Of a DNA stretch of 64,000 nucleotides, positions 42,587 to 52,819 are shown piece by piece (the stretch's first letter is position 1; every line of letters starts with the position of its first letter). The stretch is from the NCBI GenBank assembly GCA_934169725.1, contig CAKPOF010000005.1:13526-77525 (forward strand), in the 5' to 3' direction. The DNA comes from an uncultured Clostridia bacterium. GTDB taxonomy: Bacteria > Bacillota > Clostridia > TANB77 > CAG-508. A program made the translations under genes and the position numbers. The notes beneath the pieces were generated by a model. That model saw only the letters and a program-made list of their open reading frames with translations, was not told the origin of the DNA and ran no database searches.

Positions 42587-44941
42587 ATGTTATGTTCAGA
42601 ATGTAATAAAAACCCAGCTATACTTTTTTATAAAAAAATTGAAAATGGTAAAGAATCATTAGAAGGATATTGTTATAATTGTGCTAAATCAAAAGGCATA
42701 GATCCTAATGAAGTATTATATAAACAAAATGAAATTTTAGCCAAAGACAATATTAATCTTAATGATATGTCTAAACAATTTGAAACAATTTTTAAAGATT
42801 TAGCTGAAAATATAAATTTAGAAGATATTGAAAATATAGATGGTGCAATTACTTTTGATAATAGTAATAATCCTGATAGTGAATCAAAAATTTCAGGTGC
42901 AGCTATTCCTTTAGGTTCATTATTTTCTAATATGTTTAATAATCCAAATAATAATAATGCCCAAGAAACAAATAACAATAGCAAGAAAAAAATAAAAGTT
43001 GAAAAGAAAAAAAATACAAAACAAAACAAGAAGAAAAAATTTTTAGATACTTATGGTACTAATTTAACATTTAAAGCAAAAAATAATCAGTTAGACCTTA
43101 TTGTTGGTAGAGATAATGAAATAAAAAGAATTATTCAAATTCTTAATAGACGTTCTAAAAATAATCCATGTCTAATTGGTGAACCTGGTGTTGGAAAAAC
43201 AGCAATAGCACAAGGTTTGGCAATTCGAATTGCTAATCAAAATGTGCCTGCAAAATTATTAAATAAAGAAGTTTATCTTTTAGATATGACAGCTGTTATC
43301 GCTGGTACACAATTTAGAGGTCAGTTTGAATCTAGAATGAAAGGTATTATTGATGAATGTAAAGAATATGGAAACATTATTCTTGTAATTGATGAAATTC
43401 ACAATATTATTGGTGCTGGTGATGGCGAACATTCTATGAATGCTGCCAATATCCTTAAACCTGCACTTTCTAATGGAGAAATTCAATTAATTGGTACAAC
43501 TACTTTAAAAGAATATAGAAAATATATTGAAAAAGATTCTGCTTTAGAAAGAAGATTCCAACAAGTTTTAGTAGAAGAACCTAATATTGATGATTCAATT
43601 GGAATTTTGGAAGGTATAAAAAAATATTATGAAGAATACCATAAAGTAAAAATTTCTAAAGATGTTATTAAACAAGCTGTCATAATGTCAGAAAAATATA
43701 TACATGATAGATTTTTACCTGATAAAGCTATAGATATTTTAGATGAGGCATGTTCAAGAATAAATCTTGAAAATAAAGACTTATTTACTTTAGAAAAACT
43801 AAAACAAGAATTAGAACAAGTTCAAGCTGAAAAAGAAGAAGTTGTAGCCGCTGATTCTACAGAAGACTATCAAAAAGCTGCTGATTTAAAAACTCATGAA
43901 TGTCAATTGATAGAACAAATTGATAAGTTAAATAAAAAAATGAAACCAAAACAAATAACTGTACAAGATATTGCAAAAGTTATAGAAAGTTGGACAAAAA
44001 TCCCTGTTCAAAAAATTACTGAAGCAGAAACACAAAAATTATTAAACTTAGAAAATAATCTTCACAAAAGAATTATTGGTCAAAATGAAGCTGTTAATGC
44101 TGTATCTAGAGCTATACGTAGAAACAGAGCTGGTTTAAAAACAACAAAAAGGCCACCGTCTTTTATATTTGTTGGTCCAACTGGTGTTGGAAAAACAGAA
44201 TTAGCAAAAAGCTTAGCTTATGAAATGTTTGGATCTGAAGATTCTATCATTAGAGTAGATATGTCAGAATACATGGAAAGTCATTCTACAGCTAAATTAA
44301 TAGGCGCACCTCCAGGATATGTTGGATATGATGATGCAGGACAATTAACAGATAAAGTAAAAAGAAAACCTTATTCAATAATATTATTAGATGAAATTGA
44401 AAAAGCACATCCTGATGTATTTAATATATTATTACAAGTTTTAGATGATGGTGTACTTACAGATAGTCAAGGTAATTCTGTTAGTTTTTCAAATACAATT
44501 ATTATAATGACATCAAATGCTGGTTCAAATTTAAATAATAATTCTATTGGATTTGGAAATTCTACAATTAATAAAAATAAAATTTTAGATAGTTTAAAAG
44601 AAACTTTTAGGCCTGAATTTCTAAATAGAGTAGATGAAATTGTTACATTTGAAGCTTTAACTCAAAATCAACTATTACAAATAGTCGATTTAATGCTTAA
44701 AGATACAATTAATGCTTTATCAGATAAAGATATTTCTTTAGAAATCACTAATAATGCTAAAAATTATATTTTAGAAAAAGGTACAGATATAAAATTTGGT
44801 GCCAGACCTTTAAGAAGAGCAATTCAAAGATATGTAGAAGATGAACTATCTGAAATGATTTTAAGAAAACAATTATTAGATGGTCAAACTGTACTAATTG
44901 ATTATATAAATAAGAATTTAAATTTTGAAGTAAAAAAATAG
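42587..44941 (+). CDS. ClpE/ClpC-like ATP-dependent protease ATPase
   Basis: Hsp100 unfoldase with two AAA modules. It begins with a zinc finger (CSEC at residues 3-6 and CYNC at 29-32), the mark of ClpE, followed by a low-complexity N/K-rich linker and not the double Clp_N repeats of ClpC. Walker A1 GEPGVGKTA (about 199) and LVIDEIHNIIGAGDG follow. A UVR-like middle segment is near 425 (EDYQKAADLKTHECQLIEQI). Walker A2 is GPTGVGKTE (about 530), with VDMSEYMESHS and the C-terminal GARPLRRAIQRYVEDELSE. 784 aa, longer than Bacillus ClpE (about 700). It presumably works with ClpP, which is not in this window. pgsA follows after 9 bp. Confidence 0.92.
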   Translation: MLCSECNKNPAILFYKKIENGKESLEGYCYNCAKSKGIDPNEVLYKQNEILAKDNINLNDMSKQFETIFKDLAENINLEDIENIDGAITFDNSNNPDSESKISGAAIPLGSLFSNMFNNPNNNNAQETNNNSKKKIKVEKKKNTKQNKKKKFLDTYGTNLTFKAKNNQLDLIVGRDNEIKRIIQILNRRSKNNPCLIGEPGVGKTAIAQGLAIRIANQNVPAKLLNKEVYLLDMTAVIAGTQFRGQFESRMKGIIDECKEYGNIILVIDEIHNIIGAGDGEHSMNAANILKPALSNGEIQLIGTTTLKEYRKYIEKDSALERRFQQVLVEEPNIDDSIGILEGIKKYYEEYHKVKISKDVIKQAVIMSEKYIHDRFLPDKAIDILDEACSRINLENKDLFTLEKLKQELEQVQAEKEEVVAADSTEDYQKAADLKTHECQLIEQIDKLNKKMKPKQITVQDIAKVIESWTKIPVQKITEAETQKLLNLENNLHKRIIGQNEAVNAVSRAIRRNRAGLKTTKRPPSFIFVGPTGVGKTELAKSLAYEMFGSEDSIIRVDMSEYMESHSTAKLIGAPPGYVGYDDAGQLTDKVKRKPYSIILLDEIEKAHPDVFNILLQVLDDGVLTDSQGNSVSFSNTIIIMTSNAGSNLNNNSIGFGNSTINKNKILDSLKETFRPEFLNRVDEIVTFEALTQNQLLQIVDLMLKDTINALSDKDISLEITNNAKNYILEKGTDIKFGARPLRRAIQRYVEDELSEMILRKQLLDGQTVLIDYINKNLNFEVKK

Positions 44942-44950
44942 GAGAATTTT

Positions 44951-45544
44951 ATGTTAAAACATATACCAAACACATTAACAATTATTAGATTTTTTCTTAT
45001 ACCATTTATCGTATTACATATTTTTACTGGAAATTATATATTAGCTTTTGTATTATTTACTTTATCTGGTATAACTGATATTGCTGATGGACTTATTGCA
45101 AGAAAATTTAATTTAATAACTAATTTCGGTAAATTAATGGATCCATTAGCAGATAAACTTACACAAATATCAACAATTGCTTCTTTAACAATAATTCATA
45201 TAATTCCAATTTGGATATTAGTTGTTGTTTTATTAAAAGAACTTATTATGATAGCTGGCGCTTCATTCCTTTATGGAAAAGATGTAGTAGTTTATAGCAA
45301 ATGGTATGGAAAACTTGCAACAGTTTTATTTTATCTTGCAATTGTATTTTCATTATTAATTAATCAATTTAAGTCAGAAAATTTTTGGGCAAACTTAGAT
45401 TTATGGTTATTTTACCTAGCATTATTTGCAACAATTTTTTCATTATTAATGTATATCAAAGATGTATACCAAAAAGGATTTATTGATAAAAAAGATTTAA
45501 ATAAAGAAGTAACCATTGATAAAAAAGAACATAAAAAGAAATAG
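44951..45544 (+). CDS. pgsA: Phosphatidylglycerophosphate synthase
   Basis: Joins CDP-diacylglycerol and glycerol-3-phosphate, the first committed step to phosphatidylglycerol and cardiolipin. The CDP-alcohol phosphatidyltransferase motif is complete: DIADGLIARKFN followed by FGKLMDPLADKLTQ. Starts MLKHIPNTLTIIRFFLIPF, typical of PgsA. Several membrane helices; the C-terminus is lysine-rich. 197 aa. GGAG lies before the ATG, overlapping the clpE-like stop region. Confidence 0.95.
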   Translation: MLKHIPNTLTIIRFFLIPFIVLHIFTGNYILAFVLFTLSGITDIADGLIARKFNLITNFGKLMDPLADKLTQISTIASLTIIHIIPIWILVVVLLKELIMIAGASFLYGKDVVVYSKWYGKLATVLFYLAIVFSLLINQFKSENFWANLDLWLFYLALFATIFSLLMYIKDVYQKGFIDKKDLNKEVTIDKKEHKKK

Positions 45545-45552
45545 TATTATAT

Positions 45553-45596
45553 CTCAATCAGAATTTTATAAATTACTTTCTGATTGAGATTTTTTA
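45553..45596. terminator. Bidirectional terminator after pgsA
   Basis: CTCAATCAGAA/TTCTGATTGAG with a 14-base loop and a following T run reaching the stop of the convergent gene. Confidence 0.88.
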
Positions 45597-46199
45597 TTCA
45601 TAATCTTCTATCAATTGATTTAACTCTGTTCTTCCGTTGGCTTCTATTCCCTTTTTCAATTCTATTTTATCAGTTTCTGTCAAAAACTCTGTTCCAATAT
45701 CAGTATCTTCTACAAATTCTTCTTCATCTCCAACTTTTAAAAATATAGATACTTTCCCATCTTTCTCTTTCAATAAATAATGTTCTCCACATTGACTATC
45801 AAATTCTCTATATAAAACTATTTGATTTGTAGAATATTCTCTTATTTCCCATCCTTCATATTCTTTTTTTAAATCCTCTTCTGTTTTATTAATTAATTCA
45901 GTTGGAACATTAGTATATTGTTCAATAGTATGTCCACATTCTTTATAATATCTATTTAAAATAATTGAACAATTAGGTGATATTTTTTCAGTATTTGTAC
46001 TTGTTTCTTGAATTTGATTATTATCTTTTTCTATTTCTTCATATTCTTCTGTGCATTCATCTGTAACCACTTCGTTATTTTCTTTTGACACTTCAACATT
46101 ATTTTCTTTTTTTACAAACTTATTAAATACTATTTGTCCTAATAGTATTCCACTTGTAAATAATACTAAAATAGATATAATTGCTATTACTTTCTTCAT
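45594..46199 (-). CDS. Exported BofC C-terminal domain-like protein
   Basis: An N-terminal membrane anchor (about 3-26) and an acidic linker precede a domain with SPNCSIILNRYYKECGHTIE, KKEYEGWEIREYSTNQIVLY and CGEHYLLKEKDGKVSIFLKV. The last part is the pattern of the BofC C-terminal domain (LLKEKDGKV-type). In Bacillus BofC is an intercompartmental checkpoint protein that restrains SpoIVB. Two cysteines near 95 and 140 may pair. 201 aa. GGGAGG lies before the ATG. Assignment from pattern memory, moderate. Confidence 0.72.
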   Translation of the reverse strand: MKKVIAIISILVLFTSGILLGQIVFNKFVKKENNVEVSKENNEVVTDECTEEYEEIEKDNNQIQETSTNTEKISPNCSIILNRYYKECGHTIEQYTNVPTELINKTEEDLKKEYEGWEIREYSTNQIVLYREFDSQCGEHYLLKEKDGKVSIFLKVGDEEEFVEDTDIGTEFLTETDKIELKKGIEANGRTELNQLIEDYE

Positions 46200-46224
46200 T
46201 TTTACCTCCCTTGTGTTTTTAGTA

Positions 46225-48796
46225 TTATTTACCTTTTTTTATATAATTATACATTTTTGTTTTTATCCTATATTTGTTTCCATCAGTTATTATATTTATT
46301 TCTCCATTTTCATCTGTTCTATAAATACGTATTTTTTTTGACTCCAATTTTTCCAAAGTTTCTTGATTTGGATGGCCAAATTTATTATTTTTTCCTACAC
46401 CAATTAATGCATCTTTAGCATTTACTAACTCTAAAAATTCATCTGTTGAAGAAGTTTTTGAACCGTGATGTGCAATTTTTATAATATTTGACTTCAATAT
46501 ATTTTTATCTCTATATTTTTGTATTATTTCATTTTCTGCTATTTTTTCTATGTCGCCTGTAAATAACATTGAAAAGCTTTTATATTTAAGTTTAAAAACC
46601 ATAGAATTATTATTAATAGAATTTTCATTTATCATATTGTTTACATCAGGCCACAAAATATTAAAACACAAATTTTTTTCTATTTTTATCTTATCATTGT
46701 TCTTTACTGGTATTATATTTATTTTCTTTGATTTAGCAATTTCTATAAATTTTTTATAGTTTTCATATTGCTCGTATTGCTTTCCTATAATTACATTATT
46801 TACTTTAATTTCATTTATTAAATATAATATCCCACCACAATGATCTTGATCAAAATGTGAAATAAAGACATAATCTATTTTAGTATATCCTCTATTTAAA
46901 ATATATGGGAGTACAACTTTTTTTCCAACATCATAACTACTTAACATATTTCCTCCACCATCTATTAATATAGTTTTATTGTCTGGAGTTATTATAAAAC
47001 TACAATCTCCTTGTCCAACATCAACAAAATTAATTTTCAATTTTCTATTTACTTGAAAAATTGATATAATTACGAAACATATTAATATTTTTTTGTAATT
47101 TTTAATTATAATAAATTTTATATCTTTTTCTTTTATTAATTTTTTATATTCTTTTAATTTTTCTTTTATATTTTGAATAATTAGATATTTAAATAAAGCT
47201 ATCAAATTTTTCATTCTTTTTTGAGTTTCTCTTATTTTGGGATATGTATAGATTATATATATTTGTTTGATTATAAGTACAACAAAATAATATATAATAA
47301 TACTTATAATACTTGGAGTTTTAATATATATTTTTGAAAATGGAAATTTAGCAATATCAGAAATTTTTATTAATGTTTGTATTCCTAATGACAAAAAAAT
47401 TGAAATAAAATTTGAAATTTTTAAATTTATAAAAGATGTAATTATCAATAAAATTGACATTAATATTATAGGACCAATTATTAGACTAACTAATATATTA
47501 TTAAACATAAAATAGATACCAATAATATGAAAATTATATATAATTATTGGTAAAATCATTATTTGTGATGAAATTGTAACAGCTAATATATCAATTATTG
47601 CTTGTATCAATTTTGATAAAATTAACTTTTTCTTAATCATACGACTATTTTTTATTATTTTAATATTATATAATATGTCTTTTATAGTTTTATTAAAAAG
47701 AATTATCCCAACAGTTCCTAAATATGATAATTGTAATCCTATACCGTGTTAAAGCATAAGGATTTTTAACTATTATAATAAGAAGTGATATTCCAATTGC
47801 ACTCCATGTATCTTTTTTTCTATAAACTAAAAATGAAATAACATCAATAATAGTCACAATTCCTGCTCTTAATATCGAACTTGTAAAGCCTGTTATATTC
47901 ATATAAAAAAACAAAAACAAAATTATAATATATTGTATCTTTCTTTTTCCTAAAATTTTTTCACCTATTAATTTTATTCCTATTACTATATATCCAACAT
48001 GCATTCCAGATACTGCTAAAATATGAGAAATGTTTGAAATTTGAAAATTTTCTTTTATCTCTTCATCTAAATTTAATTTGTCCCCTAACACTAAACCTAT
48101 CAAAAAATTTTTTTCATCTTCTTGAACTACTTTTTCGATATTTTGTACTATTTTTTCTTTTATTTTATATGTAATATTAGATAAATTTATTTTATTATTA
48201 TTACTTAAATGTTTGTATTTTTCTACTTTTAAAATACCATATACCTCTATTGATTTTAAGTATTTATTATAATCAAAACATTTATAGTTTCGCTGTTTTT
48301 CTCCTCTTGAAAAAACACCCTCACACAAAATCTTGTCTCCAATTTTTAATTCTATTTTTGAATCTAATACTATAAAGATTTTTGTATTTTTATATTTTTT
48401 ATTTTGATCTACCTTTATTACTTTAAATTCATATGTATTCATATACTCTGTTTTTTTTTTAATATTTGTAACAATTCCTTCTACTTTTATATTTTTTTCT
48501 TGATATAGATTTTCATATTTATACTCTTTAATTAAAATTATTGAATTTGAAATAATCGAACTAATTATTAAGAATAAACAAACTTTAAGATTTAAAAATA
48601 TTTTTATATATCTAAAATATCTTTTTACAGATAATAATTTAAATTCATTTTTTGAGTTTCTTTTCAGTATATTTATTAATATTATATATATTAATAAAAG
48701 TAAAATATATAAGAGGACTATACTAAAATTAAAGTATAGCCCCCATATAATTCCTAACATATATCCTATAACTATAATTACAATTGGTCTTTTTAT
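46225..48796 (-). pseudogene. comEC: comEC/rec2 DNA-uptake channel, frameshifted
   Basis: Two frames encode one ComEC. The first (48760 to 47693) has the N-terminal helices, the DUF4131-like domain (KNIKVEGIVTNIKKK) and the competence domain (HILAVSGMHVGYIVIG). It ends with KNPYALTRYR, where the other frame continues GIGLQLSYLGTVGI, the expected NPY-x6-QLS. Removing one C near 47746 joins them. The second (to 46225) holds membrane helices and the metallo-beta-lactamase domain (VDVGQGDCSFI, SHFDQDHCGG, IAHHGSKTSS). The N-terminus is also abnormal: the expected KRPIVIIVIGYMLG begins at ATA (48794-48796), with GGAGGA correctly spaced and no ATG there. Either a decaying gene or sequence errors. 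Confidence 0.88.
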
Positions 48797-48822
48797 TTAT
48801 AATCTCCTCCAATTAATTATAT

Positions 48823-50163
48823 CTATATAATTCTTTTTGCCCCTACATAATTGTTATTATAATATCCTGAGCTTAAAGAATCTATTCTAACACCTGTTGA
48901 CGGAGTTGACGCGTGAATTATTTGTCCTCCACCTATATATATGGCAACATGGCTAATTCCTGATTTTCCAAACATAACTAAATCACCAGGTTGTAAGTTT
49001 GCTCTACCTACTGAAACACCATTTCCATATTGACCTGCTGCTGTTCTACTTAATGTTATTCCATATTGTTTATATACATATGATGTAAATCCTGAGCAAT
49101 CAAATCCTGTTGTTGGTGACATACCACCATATACATATTTACATCCTAAATATTGTTTAGCTGTAGAAACTATTCCTGAACCATTACTAGAAGCTGGCAC
49201 AGTTGTTGTTGTTTCTTGCACTGTATTATTTGATGTTGTATTTGTACTTGTACTACTTGATTTTCTTGATACTGTTTCACCTCTTGATGTCTCTTTTTTA
49301 TTATTTGACAATAAAGATGCTGAAACATATCCTTCTACATTATTTACTTTAATTTTACTCCATCCATTTTCAGTGCTGTATACTTTAACTTCAGTATTTA
49401 GTGCTATTGTTGTTATTATTTCACTTGTTGAATCTGCCTTTCTTCTTACATTTACTGTAGTAGAACTAACATATTGAGTTTTTGGTGTATTTTGTTCAGC
49501 TGCCTTTTTTATTTCTTCTTGTTTAGCTTGTTCAGCTTGAACCTTTTCTTGTTCAGCTTTAGCTTGTTCTTCTTGCTCTTTCTTTATTTCTTCTAAACTC
49601 TTTAACTTGTCTTTTCTAATCCAACCCTTTGTTGTTTGTGTTTCAACACACACCCATCCATTCATTACTTCTGTTACTTTAACATTTTCATCTTTTTTTA
49701 ACTCTAAAACATCAGTAGCATTAATTGATGGGATTAATTTTAATTTTGTATTTTCCAAAATTTTATATTCTTCTAATTTGATTTCTGCATTTGCATTTTC
49801 TGTTACTTTTTTCTCATCTTCTGATGTTGTGTTTTCATTTGTACTATTTTCATTTACATTATTTTTTTCTTCTGTAGTTTTGGAATCTGAATTTACTGTG
49901 ACTAATTCTTTGCTTATATATCCTGTCATATTCTTATATGAAACATTATACCAGTCACCTTGTTCTCCCATGATTTCAACTTCTTGTTTTGAAGGGATTT
50001 GTTCCAATATTTTGCTATTTGCATCAGCTGTCTCTCTTAAATTAGCAACATCCACATTTATAGTTCCTGTATTTGCCGCTAAACTAATATTTATAAAAAG
50101 CATACTTATTATTGAAATAACTGCCATGATGAAAATGCTTTTTATATTCATTTTACTATTCAT
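48823..50163 (-). CDS. Secreted SH3b-NlpC/P60 peptidoglycan endopeptidase
   Basis: Signal peptide (about 1-30, ending SLAANTG), then three bacterial SH3 domains (about 35-95, 125-190 and 228-290). An E/K/Q/A-rich helical linker lies at about 190-225 and a serine/threonine-rich linker follows the third SH3 domain. The C-terminal NlpC/P60 domain (about 335-446) has the catalytic cysteine in TGFDCSGFTSYVYKQYG and the histidines in KSGISHVAIYIGGGQIIHAS. It cuts stem peptides during wall turnover. 446 aa. GGAGAAGGA lies before the ATG. A strong hairpin and a MITE lie upstream. Confidence 0.95.
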   Translation of the reverse strand: MNSKMNIKSIFIMAVISIISMLFINISLAANTGTINVDVANLRETADANSKILEQIPSKQEVEIMGEQGDWYNVSYKNMTGYISKELVTVNSDSKTTEEKNNVNENSTNENTTSEDEKKVTENANAEIKLEEYKILENTKLKLIPSINATDVLELKKDENVKVTEVMNGWVCVETQTTKGWIRKDKLKSLEEIKKEQEEQAKAEQEKVQAEQAKQEEIKKAAEQNTPKTQYVSSTTVNVRRKADSTSEIITTIALNTEVKVYSTENGWSKIKVNNVEGYVSASLLSNNKKETSRGETVSRKSSSTSTNTTSNNTVQETTTTVPASSNGSGIVSTAKQYLGCKYVYGGMSPTTGFDCSGFTSYVYKQYGITLSRTAAGQYGNGVSVGRANLQPGDLVMFGKSGISHVAIYIGGGQIIHASTPSTGVRIDSLSSGYYNNNYVGAKRII

Positions 50164-50231
50164 TGTAATCCTTCTCCTTAAAATATTTTATATTTCCAAA
50201 AAGTAGTACCAGCCCAGTATACTATAAATCC

Positions 50232-50259
50232 AAAAAAAAGTCAAATTTTTGACTTTTTT
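50232..50259 (-). terminator. Terminator next to MITE copy 5
   Basis: Minus strand AAAAAAGTCAAA/TTTGACTTTTTTTT. It was probably the terminator of the XRE gene; the MITE is inserted at its edge and separates the two. Confidence 0.78.
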
Positions 50260-50479
50260 GTTATAAATTACAATTCAAAATTCAAAAGATTTAACTTATA
50301 AAAATTTAATAATATATTGTTTTGAAATACCGCGTAAGCGATCAAACGAACGTTAGTGAGTGCGATTTGGAGCAAACTACATACTAGTAATTTTTATATG
50401 TGGTTTGCGACACCAAGGTATAAAAAACAATATATTATCAAATTTTAAAATAATTTTTTTATAAAATGTGAATTGTAAC
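50260..50479 (+). repeat. MITE copy 5 with near-perfect target duplication
   Basis: About 220 bp including a small change at the left end (GTTATAAATTACAATTC); right end GTGAATTGTAAC. Flanks ACTTTTTT (50252-50259) and ACTTTTTG (50480-50487). Together with the terminator it fills the 353-bp gap. Confidence 0.88.
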
Positions 50480-50516
50480 ACTTTTTGAATTTATTAACAA
50501 AAACTGTCCCTAAACT

Positions 50517-50849
50517 CTATACAATTTGATTTTTTATCAACAATTTAACCATATTACAAATTAACTCTTGTTTTTCATCATTGCACTTTATTATAATTTC
50601 ATATAATTCTTTATTCATATATTTTATTATATTATTGTTTTCTTCATTTAGAACATCATATATTGAAACATTTAAAAAATTACATATTTTTATAAAGTTT
50701 TCTAATTCTTTATTCACTTTTCCATTTTCTAAATTTTCAATATAACTAGTGGATATTCCTAATTTTTCTGCTATTTGATTTTGTGTTAAATTATGTTCTA
50801 TTCTTGTTTTCTGAATTCTTTTACCAATATTGGAAAAATCAGCATTCAT
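50517..50849 (-). CDS. XRE-family transcriptional regulator
   Basis: A 110-aa protein with an N-terminal Cro/CI helix-turn-helix: IGKRIQKTRIEHNLTQNQIA, EKLGISTSYIENLENGKV and IKICNFLNVSIYDVL. The C-terminal 40 residues form a helix without a recognised domain. It follows the ABC transporter genes on the same strand with a 73-bp gap, so it could be the last gene of that unit or independent. Target unknown. Confidence 0.9.
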   Translation of the reverse strand: MNADFSNIGKRIQKTRIEHNLTQNQIAEKLGISTSYIENLENGKVNKELENFIKICNFLNVSIYDVLNEENNNIIKYMNKELYEIIIKCNDEKQELICNMVKLLIKNQIV

Positions 50850-50922
50850 ATTATCACTTCTCCTTCATCGGTAAATATAACATTATGGGTTTTATTTGTC
50901 AATGTTTTACTATATCACGAAA

Positions 50923-51942
50923 TTAGTCTTTTATTGATTTTTCTGCATATATATTATTTATAATTTTATTATATGGAACATTATTCTTTAATTCACCAGC
51001 TAAAGTCATTACTTCTTGTAATCTATTAAAACTTTCTTCTTTTAATATTGGAGTATCATTCCATGCATCTATATCTTTATAGGTTTGTATTGCACTTTTT
51101 AGCATCTCTACACTTGTATCTGGGAAAAAGCTTTGGATAACATTTGCAATTTCTTCAGCTGTATGTTCTTTTACCCATTTTTGTCCTTTGTATATAGCAT
51201 TCGTAAAATTTTGTACAACACTTTCATTTTTTTCTATATAACTTTTCTTTGCAAAATATGCTGTATATGGTATTTCTCCAGCCTCTTCTCCTACTGATGC
51301 TACTACATATCCTTTACCTTGTTTTTCTGTTAACGATGCTGTTGGTTCAAATAATGTAACATAATCTGCATTTCCAGCAGTAAATGCTCCTGCCATTAAA
51401 TCAAACTTGATACTATCATCCAATACTACATCTGTTTTAGGATCTAATCCATTTTTCTTTAAAACATATTCTAAAGTCATATATGGTACTCCACCTTTTC
51501 TTCCTGGAATAATAGTTTTACCTTTTAAATTTTTCCAATCAAAGTTTGGTTCATTTTTTCTTGATATTAATAAAGAGCCATCTTTTTTCGTTAATTGTGC
51601 AAATACTTGTGTATAATCTTCTTTTCCTTCATTATATACATATATGGATGCTTCTGGCCCTGCAAACCCAATGTCACATTGGTTTGATAAAACTGAAGTC
51701 ATTACAGCATCAGCTCCTTGGCCTGTTGTTAAATCTATTTTTATTCCACTTTCATTAAAATATCCATTATTAATAGCTACATATTGTGGAGCATAAAAAA
51801 CAGATCTAGTTACTTCACTTACTGAAATATTTTTTACTACTTCTTCATTATTCTTTTGCTGTTTTTTTGCAACTATAATTCCCATTATTATAGCAACAAC
51901 AAGTAATATAGCAATAAGTACACTTAATCTTTTTTTACTCAT
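50923..51942 (-). CDS. ABC transporter substrate-binding protein (SsuA/ThiY type)
   Basis: Periplasmic-binding-like protein of the NMT1/SsuA superfamily: SVSEVTRSVFYAPQYVAINN, GYFNESGIKIDLTTGQGADA, SVLSNQCDIGFAGPEAS, LKGKTIIPGRKGGVPYMTL and a C-terminal helical lobe. It is held by an N-terminal membrane segment (LSVLIAILLVVAIIMGIIVA) and has no lipobox cysteine, unusual for a Gram-positive binding protein. Family substrates include sulfonates, nitrate and thiamine precursors; the sequence does not decide. Last of the ATPase-permease-binding protein operon. Confidence 0.9.
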   Translation of the reverse strand: MSKKRLSVLIAILLVVAIIMGIIVAKKQQKNNEEVVKNISVSEVTRSVFYAPQYVAINNGYFNESGIKIDLTTGQGADAVMTSVLSNQCDIGFAGPEASIYVYNEGKEDYTQVFAQLTKKDGSLLISRKNEPNFDWKNLKGKTIIPGRKGGVPYMTLEYVLKKNGLDPKTDVVLDDSIKFDLMAGAFTAGNADYVTLFEPTASLTEKQGKGYVVASVGEEAGEIPYTAYFAKKSYIEKNESVVQNFTNAIYKGQKWVKEHTAEEIANVIQSFFPDTSVEMLKSAIQTYKDIDAWNDTPILKEESFNRLQEVMTLAGELKNNVPYNKIINNIYAEKSIKD

Positions 51943-52002
51943 TTCACACCTCCTTATTGCTATATTTTATGTCTATCTATTTTTTTTGTGATTAATATTA
52001 TA

Positions 52003-52819
52003 TTAATTAAACCTTTTAGATTTTAATATTATTTTCTCTAAAATTAACACTCCTAAATACATTAATCCTGCAACTATTCCTAATACAATAACACTTGCCA
52101 TTACCAAGTCTAATTTAAATACTTGCCCACCATACACTATTAAATATCCTAAACCTGCCTTTGATACCAAAAACTCTCCAGATATAACGCCTACTAAAGA
52201 AAGACCAATATTTACTTTTAAAGAATTAATAAAAGTAGAAATATTAGCTGGTAAAACTACTTTTAACAACACTTGAATTTTACTTGCATTAAATGTTTCT
52301 AACATTTTTATTAAATCTTTATCTGTTTTTATAAATCCATTTAAATTTTCTAATATTGTAACTACTAAAGAGATTGCTACCGCCATTACAATAATCGCAG
52401 GTGTTCCAGCTCCTACCCATATAATTATGATTGGTCCGCAAAGCCACTTTGGGTAAACTATTTAACACAACCAAAAATGGCTCTGTTACTTTTGATAAAA
52501 ACTTAGACCACCATAAAATTATTGCTATAATAATTCCAGATAAGGTTCCTATACAAAATCCAACAATGGTTTCATATACTGTAACATTAATATGTTTTAT
52601 CAATCCATTTGTTCCTAAATTAGTTAATGTTTGCCATATTCTGCTTGGTTTACTTGTAATAAAACTATCAATTATATTTTTATTTGCTAACCATTCCCAT
52701 AGTAATAAAAATCCTATCAATAAAAAAAATTGGGTTATTATTATTAGAACTTTTTTTCTTGCATTTTCTTTTAAATATTTTTTTCTTTCCTTAGACACTA
52801 ATTTATTCATCAACACCAA
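52003..52819 (-). pseudogene. ABC transporter permease (SsuC type), frameshifted
   Basis: Two frames make one BPD_transp_1 permease. The first (52819 to 52319) contains FFLLIGFLLLWEWLANKNII, TVYETIVGFCIGTLSGIII and LNSLPKVAL, then derails. The second resumes as GPIIIIWVGAGTPAIIVMAV, then ETFNASKIQVLLKVVLPANI, the EAA-loop that contacts the ATPase. Removing one C near 52438 (TTG-C-GGA) restores LNSLPKVALGPIIIIWVG, the family consensus. The first frame overlaps the ATPase gene by 17 bases. If the shift is real, the transporter is dead; if an assembly error, it is an intact permease of about 270 aa. Confidence 0.9.

Noticed and set aside
27296..50479. CRISPR array or tRNA-like genes from the repeated GC-rich segments
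   Set aside because: Copies are kilobases apart with no spacers, and the folded core has no cloverleaf; inverted ends and target duplications fit a MITE.
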